DNA from: Pleurotus ostreatus/Saccharomyces cerevisiae fusant
Lineage: Eukaryota; Opisthokonta
DNA: 18,207 nucleotides
Reading direction: 5' to 3'
Assembly (NCBI GenBank): GCA_024196135.1
Contig: JAMQCK010000656.1
Location: 1 to 18,207, forward strand
Shown here in pieces: positions 9,622 to 18,207 of the stretch. The notes under the pieces are model-generated. The model did no database searches. It worked only from the letters and a program-made list of their open reading frames with translations, and was not told where the DNA came from. Position numbers and translations under genes: made by a program. Position 1 is the stretch's first letter. Each line of letters opens with the position of its first letter.

Positions 9622-10654
9622 TCAACCGCTCCAAACAGCGGGGCCCGGTTGGGTGTAGTTGGCAGGGATGGCTAGTCAAAGCCATCGTCAGCGGCGTCTC
9701 CTCGCAGCGGGCAAAACGTATACTTACGGCTGTAGATGTTCAGCTTGATACCCGGCTCATTGCCGTCGTACACGCCCGGGATGGACACGAGCGGGCCAGG
9801 AGTGCCGTTACCGCCGCCGGTGACCTTCACCTGGGCGCAGCTGAGGTAGAACTGGGCTGTTGGAGGGTTAAGAAAGTTTGGTTACGGTTGTAGGAGGCGG
9901 TAAGACGGCGTACCTCCACCGAAGCTAGCCGCACTGTGCAGAGCAATGTGCTCCGCGCGGATGAGGTACTCGCCACTCGGGAGCGCCTTCGGGATGTCGA
10001 AGGTGATCTCCGTGATGTCTGTAGATTGCAGGCGTCAGTGTTGCCTGTTCTCCCCTACCTCCCCCCTCTCATTCCATGCCGCCAAACAGCAAACAACCAC
10101 TCACTCGTCCCCGGGAACTCAATCGTGCTCCGCCCATCCGTCACCGCCGGTATCTCGTACACCTTGAACCACTTCTCGCCCGAGCCGTCGTACGACGCCG
10201 CGTCCCCGCCCGCGTCCGCCATGTACACGTTCACGACGCCCTGGTGGTACATGGGCCCGTTCGCCTGGATGCTGATGGAGGAGCCGGCGGCGACTTCGGC
10301 GGTCTCGGCGGTCGCCTGCGTCTCGGTGGTGTAGCAGGTGAAGTCGGGGGAGGTGACGTCGGTGACCTGTGGAAGGGCGAATAGGATCACGACGTCGAGA
10401 CGACGATATAGGAGGCAAGAAAGCCAAGGGACGACAAGAACATGATGCTGACCGGCTGCTGCGAATTGTAGTTGTTCGTGCGGCGGATGTTGACCCACTC
10501 GCCGGAGGGCTTCCCGTCGACGACGAGTACGGGGAGGGTGTCTATAGTATAGATAATGAGCGCCAGCCATCATGGAACCAGGTCGAATCCGCTCACAGTG
10601 CGCTAACGCCGTGGCCGCGAAAGGGGCAGCAGCGAGAAGAGTAGAGACCCGCAT
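9622..10654 (-). CDS. AA9 lytic polysaccharide monooxygenase, copy 2
   Basis: My model has exons 10654-10597, 10541-10453, 10366-10105, 10018-9914, 9856-9728 and 9671-9622, giving 230 residues. Each exon has exactly the length of its partner in copy 1 (58, 89, 262, 105, 129, 50 nt). The 18-residue signal peptide ends ATALA, and the mature protein starts HYTLPVL with the copper-binding His1. The second brace His is in [13 protein letters not shown], with axial Tyr and Gln in AQFYLSCAQ and second-sphere His in EHIALHS. Unlike copy 1, Cys60 (DFTCYTTE) is present to pair with Cys178, giving the normal AA9 disulfide. A catalytic domain only, no CBM1, ending AVWSG. It is expected to be secreted and to oxidise cellulose or other glucans. 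The gene converges on the MYND gene with about 230 bases between. An open frame continues upstream of this ATG, but the signal peptide fixes the start. Confidence 0.94.
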
Positions 10655-11717
10655 TGTACGAATTGGCAGTGAGGTCGGGTGGTGAGGTACGAACAGAGTG
10701 GATTTGTAGAGAGCCTTTATATGCCTCGGAATAGACGACGCCGGCGAGGAGAAGTCGAGAGACATAGCGGCCGCAGAGTAAGTGAATGTAGACGATGCCG
10801 AAGGAACATCGAGAATTCCCCTGTAGGGCCAAAAGCGCAAGTAGAGGTGATAACGTTTGTCCGACCCGTAAGAGATCATAGGCCTGAGTGAGGCATTTTC
10901 ACCATGGCCAAGGAAAAGGCTCATTTGAGCACCTCGCACGCCTGGTGAAGTCCATAGCAAGTCGGTTCTTCCGATGATGGTCCTCAAACGTTCTGGGACC
11001 ACAGCGCTGTCGTGACGAGAGTCGGTGCATTATGCGATCGGGCACCTCGGAGAATAGCATGGAGTGGTTGGCGTCATTGCATGAGGCGTGAGGGGAGGCC
11101 TACGAGGACCCAATGATACTCCGTCGAGAGCTAGTCCTCGGAGATATACGACATGAACGCAAGATATTGCCAGGATGCCAGGCTCATTGCAGCCGCTTGG
11201 AGAGCGATATATTATTGACATAGATGCCAAGGAGGCAGAAGCTTGTCGACTCGATAGTTTGGATATGGTGAATGTCGCCAATCACGACGTCGGAGAGCCG
11301 TAAATGTTTGTTGATTCCACAAGAGCTTTCTTCATGCCACAGTAGCCTTCAGCAGAGCCAGGGAATGCCTTTCCTTGTTAGTGGAGATGATTCGAGAAGT
11401 GCATTTGGGTACATGGCGGGCACCGCCAACCTCGGAAACGCCAGAGACGGAGCCGTATCTGTGGGACGGCATTTGCCGAACGATGTTCGTCCACCCCATG
11501 TGCGTTGCGTCCGCATCCCAAGACTGACGCTGGGGTTCCAATCTACAGCTACTCGAAGGCTAGGACCCGCAGATGCTCTCCCTCAGGGCTGTAGGGCGCT
11601 TGATGTCGACGTGGCGGGCCTGTTCAACCTGATCACGTGCGGCTGGCTCGGCTGCGGGCCGGCAAGTTGCGCAGGCTCTAGCGCTTGTTGCCTGCAACAA
11701 TCGTCGAGCGTCCGACA
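10655..11717. other. Divergent intergenic region between LPMO copy 2 and the golgin gene
   Basis: About 1.06 kb upstream of both LPMO copy 2 (-) and the RUD3-like gene (+). It has a TATA-like element on the LPMO side. Open frames here are short or are extensions of neighbouring exons into untranslated sequence. I see no further gene or repeat. Confidence 0.5.
10716..10722 (-). promoter_or_regulatory. TATA box of LPMO copy 2
   Basis: The minus strand reads CATATAAAGG across this site, about 62-68 nt upstream of the start codon, close to the TATA spacing of LPMO copy 1. Confidence 0.5.
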
Positions 11718-13587
11718 ATGGCCAGCAATGGAGTTCCCTCCCCGCCACCCCTTTCCCCCGGCTCAGCCTCAAGAAACTCGATGGACCGCCTCGGGTCGCC
11801 ATCGCTTGAGGCCAATGGACTGTCCGGGCAGACACCAGTCGACGTAAATGGGCACGGCGCCGACGAGACGACGGTGGAGGGACTGCAACAGGAGCTCCAG
11901 CGCACCCGAGAGGAGAAGGAAGCGCTCGCGGGGCAGTACCGCAACCTGCTCGCGAAGCTGCAGACGATGCGCACGACGCTGGGGAACAAGCTGCAGAAGG
12001 ATGCGGTGCGTGGCGCCCCCGTGCGGAGCGAGGCAAGCGCGCTGACGGGCCAGACAGGAAGAGCTCGACCGGCGCGAGCAGCAGATCCAGCAGCTCTCGG
12101 CGCAGAGTGAGGAGTTCGCGGCGACGATCGAGGCACTGAAGGAGGAGGTCATGACGTCCAATGAGGAGGCGGCGCGGTTATCGAATGAGCTGTCCGACCT
12201 GCGCTCGCGCGCGCTGCAGGAGAACGCGCAGGAGAGCATGATGCGAGAGCGCGAGCTGCGGGAAACGCAAATGGAGCTCGAGCGTTGTCGAATGGAGCGG
12301 GACGAGTGGGAACGCGTTGCATTGCAAGAGCGTGTGGCGGCTGATGAGGCTGAGAGTGTCAAGCGCGAGATCGAGCGGGAACGCGAGCTCTCCGAACGAC
12401 TGCAAGCAGAGCTTGCATTGGAGAAGGAGAACGAGGCGAACTTGCAAAGCGTGTTGCAGGATTTCCAAGCAGGTGCGTCTGCACGATCTGACATCCGTAC
12501 TTCCCTAATACTCGATTACAGCGAAGGATCACGAGCTCAAGCAGGCTGTCAAGGACTACGAGACGCAGCTCCTGCAAGTAACACAATCACTCGCAGAGTA
12601 CAAGCACCGAGCTTTGACTGCTGAGGTGCGCGTCCTCCTTTCGCGCTAGAAGTATTCATTAAACCTACTGTTCACAGCTAAAGCTCGAAGAGAACGTATC
12701 CAATACCTCCCGCGCCGAAGAGCTCGAGAAGGAGGTCAAGGAGAAGACCATCCTGATTAACAAGCTTCGACATGAAGGTTTGTCGTCTCATACTCCTGAT
12801 AAGACAAGCCCTAACGGCCACATTCCAGCTGTCATCATGAACGAGCATCTCACCGAGTCTTTGCGGCGACTACGAGCATCGTCCATGTCAACATCACAAA
12901 ACGTTGACCGGCGACTCGTAACAAATGTCTTGTTATCCTTCATCACGACGCCACGCGAGGACTCGAAGCGATTTGAGATGCTTGGGCTGCTCGCGACCAT
13001 CTTGGGATGGAGCGACGCCGAACGCGTGAAGGCAGGATTGCAGCGATCGAATAGTGGCACTGCGTCTGCGCTGGGCAGCTTCTGGGGCCGTAAGAGCCAG
13101 AGCCAGCAGAACGACCGCGTCGAGCAGACGGATGAGACTGAGGTAGGCACATTCCGTGATGCATTTGGTATCAATTGCTCAAGCATCTTCCCAGTCCTTC
13201 TCCCGCCTATGGGTCGAATTCCTCCTCACTGAGACGAGCTCCGGCACCGACGAGCGCCCAAAAGCCGGTCAATTCCTCTCCGGCTCCCGCCTCCCCCACA
13301 CCCCCTCGCGCACCTCCTTCCAGACTCGCCGCCCTGGCGAGGGTTACGCACCTTCGGAGGGCACCCCCAGCCCGACGCGCAGCACCTTTGGGAGCTCGTT
13401 CCCGAGCTCGAATACGTTTTCCAGCCCGATACGGCTCGGCTCACGTTCGTTGTCCTCCTCCGCGATGGCGTCGTCACCGAACCTCTCGTTAGGATCGTTT
13501 GGGAACGGCCACGGCGGCTCGCCGCCCCCGCCTGTGCCGCCATTGCCGCCGTCGGTGAAGGGGAAGGAGCGGGCGACGGAGGAGTAG
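11718..13587 (+). CDS. RUD3: Golgin with GRAB domain, RUD3/GMAP210-like
   Basis: My model has exons 11718-12005, 12058-12472, 12522-12625, 12678-12777, 12829-13142 and 13195-13587, giving 537 residues. The order is a Pro/Ser-rich start (MASNGVPSPPP), then a long coiled coil (~55-300, dense in Glu, Gln, Arg and Leu). A GRAB-type domain follows from about residue 303 (VIMNEHLTESLRRLR, VDRRLVTNVLLSF, KRFEMLGLLATILGW). Last comes a Ser/Pro-rich tail with the proline run GGSPPPPVPPLPP. In yeast Rud3 the GRAB domain binds Arf1-GTP and holds the protein on the cis-Golgi, where the coiled coil tethers vesicles. Here that role is inferred from the architecture. The ATG at 11718 follows GACA; an in-frame non-ATG extension upstream was not used. 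The large serine-rich antisense frame over the coiled coil is a codon shadow. The ~125-residue tail after GRAB is the least constrained part. Confidence 0.87.
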
Positions 13588-14363
13588 GGGGTGTGCGGGA
13601 TCTCGGATTGTATGTGTACATATTTAACGCCAACTGGACTTTGCATGTTCACGGACTCCATTCTCGTCGCGACAACTTGCATGGGGAGGACAACAATCCG
13701 CGAACACGCCGACAAGCGCTGTAAGCATGCGACCGCCCACTGAAGTCAATAGTGACTCCGCAGCTATCGGCAGACTCATACTTCCTCGTGGAAGACTAGA
13801 CGCCGCTACCGGCCTTCAAGGACTCATATAAGCGTCGGAACTGAAGCCATAGCTCGTATGCCGCCTTGAGAACACTCATTGTCCAGTCATTAGAGGGAGA
13901 CCACCTGATAGCGGATCGCCACGTGGGAAGACAATAACCCTCTGAATCACACCTCCGAAACCGGCGTTTGCCTCGGTATGCACGCACGTCTTCTGCTCAC
14001 TTTTTGCGCATTCCCAGCGCTGTGGAAGACAAGGGCGACATGGAAGGTGGATCGATTCATGGAAGGTGTCTCTAGGTCGCCGGGTTCTTATCCATGTGGT
14101 TGACCGGGTTGCTGAGGTACACCCCGGGTCGACTTATTGTCTCGGAGACATCCATCACAATGCAGCCGTGGCGGTCCCGCTGATTACTATTGTCGCGCTA
14201 TTGTTCTTCGGGCGTAAAACACAATAGGTCCGGTTTGTGGGAGGCGGCGCCGCGGGGTACATAAGGTGCGCATACGGACTGCGTTTCTCACCGCCCTCCG
14301 CCTCCCGCCCTCTCCCCCGCCCTCGACTTCACCTCATCACTACCCTCCTCACGAACACCAGTC
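13588..14363. other. Intergenic region upstream of TM-B
   Basis: About 780 bases between the golgin stop and the TM-B start, both on the plus strand. It should hold the golgin 3' UTR and the TM-B promoter. A TATA-like TACATAAGG lies near 14258-14266, about 100 nt before the TM-B ATG. The motif ATGGAAGGTG occurs twice near 14040-14070. No gene seen. Confidence 0.45.
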
Positions 14364-15636
14364 ATGTCTGCCGACGAGGATGTTCTCTACGGTCTCTATG
14401 ATGATGATATCAGTATCATCAAGGAGTGGACGAAGGCGACCGCCGTCACGCATACCTTCTTTGGTGGGTGTTGTGCACCTCGCTTAGATAGCCTGCATGC
14501 TGACAAGTATCCCCTTCAGGCATCCACGCCACCCTGTACTTTATCGCGGCGTACCTGCTCATCAACCAGGGCATTCGCAACAACAAGTCGCGGCTCTTCC
14601 TCTTCATCTGCAGCACCATCATGTTCTTGACGTCAATCGCGTACATGTGTGTCTACAACGAATACGTGCAGCTCAACTGGGAGCTGCTGCTCATCACCCC
14701 GCCGGATATCGAGATCAAGCAGCGCAACCTGCAGATCGTGACGAATTGTTTGCTCCGTTTGAACGTAAGTTTCCCTCCCTGGTTGTGGGCGTCCGAATAC
14801 CCATTGTCTTGTAGTTCATGCTCAGCGACGCTATCGTCGTCTGGCGTGCGTGGGCCTTGTTCAAGGATGAGGCGCGCGTCCAATGGGGTCTCATCAGCTG
14901 CCTTGCTGTCTCCTATGGTTAGTTTCTTCGTCACATCTCCCTGCCGCACGTGCTTACGCTCTCGCAGTTGGAACCATCATCGACATCGTGCTTCTCGTGC
15001 TCGTCTACATGCTCGTGCTCGAGGACGTCCCGGAGTACAGCCTGATTATGACGATCCCCTTGCTCTTGACCAACGTGATCGCCACGGCGGCCATCGGCTA
15101 CAAGACCTGGGGCTACAAGAAGATGGTCGGCGACCTCCTCCGGCAGGCGAAGCGCATGACGGCCACCGAGCTCACCATGCTGCTCCTTGTCGAGTCGGGC
15201 GCCATCTACTGCATCATCTGGGTGAGTGCATACCTTCCCATCTGAACAGCCCTCCCATACTAACAACACCCTCCAGGCCCTCACCCTCGCCTCCGCGCTC
15301 GGCGTCATGCCCGACACCGTGACGAGCCTGCTGCTCGAGGTGCTCTGCATCATCGCCGGCCTCTACCCGACGCTCGTCGTCATCATCGTCGCGCTCCAGA
15401 AGTCCGTCATCGACAGTGTCGCTAACAGCAGCGACATCCTCCCCTCCTCAGCGCCCGCCTCGCTGCCCTCGAAGTCCGTCCCCGCGTACATCCCGTACCA
15501 GCAGACGATGCAGATCTCGACCAACGGCGCGAACTCGTTCACGGGCGCCAACGCGTACGCGGACAACAAGCTAGAGAAGGCGGAGTCGACGTCGTCGACC
15601 GGCCGGAGGTCGCCCCAGGACTTCAGCTTCGCATGA
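14364..15636 (+). CDS. TM-B: uncharacterised seven-span membrane protein, paralogue of TM-A
   Basis: My model has exons 14364-14463, 14520-14764, 14815-14917, 14968-15221 and 15277-15636, giving 353 residues. Seven hydrophobic spans lie roughly at 35-50, 58-79, 103-131, 141-165, 173-196, 213-240 and 246-274. Landmarks are LRLNFMLSDAIVVWRAW in span 3, GYKTWGYKK after span 5, TMLLLVESGAIYCIIW in span 6 and LYPTLVVIIVALQ in span 7. The acidic N-terminus (MSADEDVL) has no signal peptide, and the C-terminal ~80 residues are polar and Ser-rich, likely cytosolic. It matches TM-A along its length and shares four intron positions with it. Function is unknown; the topology resembles a receptor but no ligand family is recognisable. 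The start follows GTC and is the first ATG in frame. Confidence 0.87.
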
Positions 15637-16092
15637 AGGATTGGAGATGCTTGCCGTCTTGTCGAAGGGATGTCCGTCTGTTGAAGGATGACCACTGTTT
15701 GCATGACTTGAACTTTCTATGATCACTCTATGATTGCCGCGTATAGAGTCCGGCGCTTACTTATGCACCACTCGCGGCTGTAGGGTCGGGGGATGGACCT
15801 TTCGTTTGTAAAACCGTGCTGCGCACGTTCTTCTTCCTTTTTGTACACTCCCTCTTGTAGCATTATCACGAATGTCTTCCGAACGCAATGCAATTTACGA
15901 ACTTTGAATGGGATGACTTGGCGGAAGGAAGTGTTGGACTGAAGCTGAATTCGAAGGGGTGAATTAAATAAAGATGTGCGCCGTACATGCACCTGACGAG
16001 GTCACGGTGAGCAACGGCGCGTCGTAGTACACAGAGGATCGAGCGAGTCAACAAATGAGAAAGTCATGAATCATACTGCACGACGAGCCCTT
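15637..16092. other. Convergent 3' intergenic region
   Basis: About 456 bases between the TM-B stop (+) and the ankyrin-MYND stop (-). It is AT-richer than its surroundings, fitting two 3' UTRs. No coding signal, repeat or RNA gene seen. Confidence 0.5.
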
Positions 16093-17760
16093 TCAGAAAG
16101 GCTGCTCTGCCAAAGGCTCCAGCTTGATGACCAGCTCCTCCTTACTCTTCAACTCCGCCGCAAAGTACGCCTTCGCCCCATTCACTCCCCCGTCCTTCAC
16201 CACATTCCACAGCCTCTCATAATACGCCCCGTTATCGCCCCACCGCACATGGCACACCAGATCCCGCTTCTTCGTGTACACCATCATTGGCCCGCGCTCG
16301 TGGTAGACGCCCGAGGAGAGGGAGAATGTGCTGAGGGGGAGCTGCACTTTGACGACGAGGTTCTTGGCGGAGCCGGCGAGGGTATCCTTGGGGACGTGTC
16401 GCATGCGGTGGTGGGCGGCGGGGGTGGGGGCTTGGGGTACCTGGAGCATGGTACGCACGAAGTCGGCCGTGGGTTGGAGGCCGATGGGGCCTGACTTGGG
16501 GTAAAAAGGCTTGACGGTGACGCAGTTGTCGGCGGTGAAGGGTCGGCAGGACTTCTTGTGCGATGGCCAATGGGAGCCTGGTCATCACGTTAGTGAACGT
16601 CGCGTTGAGAACACAAGAACCTCACGTTGACAACCAGCATTACAATACCTCGCCGTCCTACACTTCCCGCACATCTTCAGCACCTCCGACTCCTTCGCCA
16701 CCACGCCACACGCATCGCACCGCTTCGTGTTCTCCATCGGCTTCGTCTCCCCACTCCTCTTCCTCAGCCACTTCTGCACGCACGCCACCACCTGCGGACC
16801 GCACTTGATCATGAAGTTCCTCGGCGTCAGCCCATCCGCGTCCGCGATGTCCACGTCCGCGCCGTGCTCCATCAGCAGGTCGATAGACGGGATGATGTTG
16901 CTCTGGAAGCAGAGCAGCAGCGCGACCTCGCCGTAGCGGTTGCGCGCGTTCACGCCCGCGCCGCCGACCTCGATGAGGAGGCGCGCGAGGTCGGGGCGCG
17001 CGGTGTGGTTCATGGTGACGTGCTGGAGGGCGGTGTAGCCGGCAATGTCGGGCTTATCGACGAGGGCGCCGACGGAGAGGAGGTAGCTCAGCGTTGCAGC
17101 ATGCTTGTAATTGCCAGTACTACTGGCTCCCTCTAAGCGCTGCCCGCCAGAAACCGTCAAGGTGATGTACCCAAATTGGTACGGCGTCTCCGTGCCCTCG
17201 ATGTCCGGCGCATTGCCAGATTCGACGGCCTGACATGACGAGTCGGTATAACAGACCGCAACATTTGTGGCACATCACTCACCCTCCTAACACATTCCAC
17301 CTCACCCATATAGCAATACAGTCCAAACGTGCTCAGCTTGCGCGAGTCGAAGTAAGCGGAGTCTTCCCTCAAATTAGTGACTTCGCTTATGGACTGCACG
17401 GCAAGCACAACTTACTATCCACGTAAAGCTCCCGAAACGTCTGCCCTCCCTTCGCGATGGACAGATACCCCGGCTGCTGTAAAATGCTCTGCATCTGCGC
17501 CGTCACCTTCAGCCCACCAGACCCATCTCCCCTGTACGACGGTATGTCTCGCGTGTAGATGATACGCGGACACCTGCAGGGCTTGCCCTCCGGACATTTG
17601 GTGCATTTCATCTCCATCTCCACCACTGCCTGCTTTCTACGGTCAGCTTCAGTGTATCTCCAAGCTAAAGCGAACTCACCACGACGGCAGAAGCCAAGTC
17701 CCTTTCGCCTCCGTGGCACGATTCAGATGCGCGTTCCTTGTTTACTCACCTGTCTCGCAT
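16093..17760 (-). CDS. Ankyrin-repeat and MYND zinc-finger protein
   Basis: My model has exons 17760-17750 (uncertain), 17636-17416, 17380-17283, 17229-16626 and 16577-16093, giving about 472 residues. The N-terminal part has a small Cys-rich patch (MKCTKCPEGKPCRCP). Residues ~160-270 hold about three ankyrin repeats, seen as DIAGYTALQHV, NRYGEVALLL and LLMEHGADVDIADADGLTP. A full MYND finger follows at ~281-322: CDAC, CGKC, RYCNAGC, then HWPSHKKSC, completed by splicing with the donor at 16625. The C-terminal ~150 residues are of unknown fold. Both domains are protein-interaction modules, so a scaffold or regulatory role is likely but unspecified. Two weak points remain. The start depends on an 11-nt first exon; in-frame ATGs also occur in exon 2. 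The exon 2/3 junction keeps frame only with a 35-nt intron. The start lies about 43 bases from a transposon-like end. Confidence 0.75.
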
Positions 17761-17803
17761 CCTTTACTTCCGTTTGTCACATCCCCTTTGGGCAGTCCTT
17801 ATA

Positions 17804-18207
17804 CAGTCGAACCCCTCTTAAGGCATGCCCTTTGTAAGGCATAACCCCTTAGAGGGCATAGAAATTAAGGCGGCACAGGGTCGGTGGGCGCGGAGAAGGC
17901 ATAATCCCCTTATAACGCATAGGGCATGGCCTCTGAGGCGAAAACCCCATAAGAATTAGGGGGCTTCGGGCCTTTTATATATCTATCAGCTTGTTTTCAA
18001 AGGAGTTCTTTGCTTCAAAATGACCCATTCTCACATCCAAGTGCTCATGACGACCTTTACGATGCGCACAGCAGGTAACATCGTGCTCGCATGGTCAAGC
18101 ATGGACCTACAAGTCTGTCCACAAATAATTAAGAGGACACGTGCACCTGTTCCTGGGCTTCACAATATAGAGAAGGTGTTACTATAGCGAGGGGCATGTT
18201 TCAATGG
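17804..18207. mobile_element. Probable terminal region of a pogo/Tigger-like DNA transposon (continues past the edge)
   Basis: After a TA at 17802-17803 the sequence begins CAGTCGAACCCCTCTTAAGG, the style of terminal repeat seen in pogo/Tigger (Tc1-mariner) elements, which insert at TA. The following ~120 bases repeat variants of AAGGCATAACCCCTTA (17836-17851 and 17896-17912, plus partial copies), like subterminal transposase-binding sites. No matching inverted copy is visible inside the window, so the other end would lie to the right or be lost. A frame from about 18019 encodes some 55 residues that I do not recognise as transposase. Confidence 0.5.
17836..17912 (+). repeat. Imperfect direct repeats AAGGCATAA(T)CCCCTTA
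   Basis: Two near-identical copies, at 17836-17851 and 17896-17912, differ by one inserted T. Shorter related pieces (AAGGCATGCCC, GAGGGCATAG, AGGGCATGG) lie beside and between them. They sit inside the putative transposon end and could be repeated binding sites. Confidence 0.6.

Noticed and set aside
10055..11002. Long minus-strand open frame (315 codons) extending upstream of LPMO copy 2
   Set aside because: It reads through intron 1 in the wrong frame and extends far upstream of the ATG that begins a clean signal peptide. The upstream part is untranslated sequence that happens to lack stops.
11769..12494. 241-codon Ser/Arg-rich antisense frame
   Set aside because: It is opposite the Glu/Arg/Leu-rich coiled coil of the golgin; GAG and CGC codons read as CTC and GCG or, shifted, as Ser codons. 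A composition shadow.
18019..18186. A ~55-codon frame inside the transposon-like end
   Set aside because: Too short, and no helix-turn-helix or DDE motif is visible. It could be the start of a transposase cut by the edge or internal noise, so it is not listed as a gene.
1..18207. A biosynthetic gene cluster, toxin or defence system
   Set aside because: The genes are housekeeping and accessory families in mixed orientations, with no core synthase, transporter plus regulator set, or nuclease/ATPase pairing.

Overview
The window reads as nuclear DNA of a filamentous basidiomycete, most likely a wood- or litter-decaying Agaricomycete. Coding exons are rich in C/G at third positions. They are broken by many short GT-AG introns of about 47-60 nt. 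Two genes encode AA9 (GH61-type) lytic polysaccharide monooxygenases, and two encode seven-span membrane proteins of a type I associate with Agaricomycetes. There are no bacterial-style operons, RNA genes or CRISPR arrays. All gene models were spliced by hand from reading frame, splice signals and comparison between paralogues in the window. Names rest on recognised motifs, not on database searches.

Layout, left to right: (1) the 3' part of a WD40-repeat gene (+, enters from the left edge to 933); (2) a seven-span membrane protein, here TM-A (-, 1437-2843, 8 exons); (3) the alpha subunit shared by protein farnesyltransferase and geranylgeranyltransferase I (+, 3936-5183, 6 exons); (4) a small secreted cysteine-containing protein (+, 5477-6143); (5) AA9 LPMO copy 1 (-, 6457-7479, 6 exons); (6) a MYND zinc-finger protein (+, 8522-9388); (7) AA9 LPMO copy 2 (-, 9622-10654, 6 exons); (8) a golgin with a GRAB domain, RUD3-like (+, 11718-13587); (9) TM-B, a paralogue of TM-A (+, 14364-15636, 5 exons); (10) an ankyrin-repeat plus MYND-finger protein (-, 16093-17760); (11) from about 17804 to the right edge, what looks like the terminal inverted repeat of a pogo/Tigger-like DNA transposon.

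The genes do not form one pathway. Housekeeping genes for protein prenylation, Golgi tethering and a WD40 scaffold sit among expanded fungal accessory families. Those families are the two LPMOs that attack plant polysaccharide outside the cell, a secreted protein, membrane proteins of unknown function and two MYND proteins. The notable structure is internal duplication. The LPMO pair has six exons of exactly the same lengths, but one copy has lost a cysteine of the usual AA9 disulfide. The TM pair lies in opposite orientation about 11.5 kb apart and shares four intron positions, with three further introns in only one copy. I did not find a clearly novel multi-gene system.
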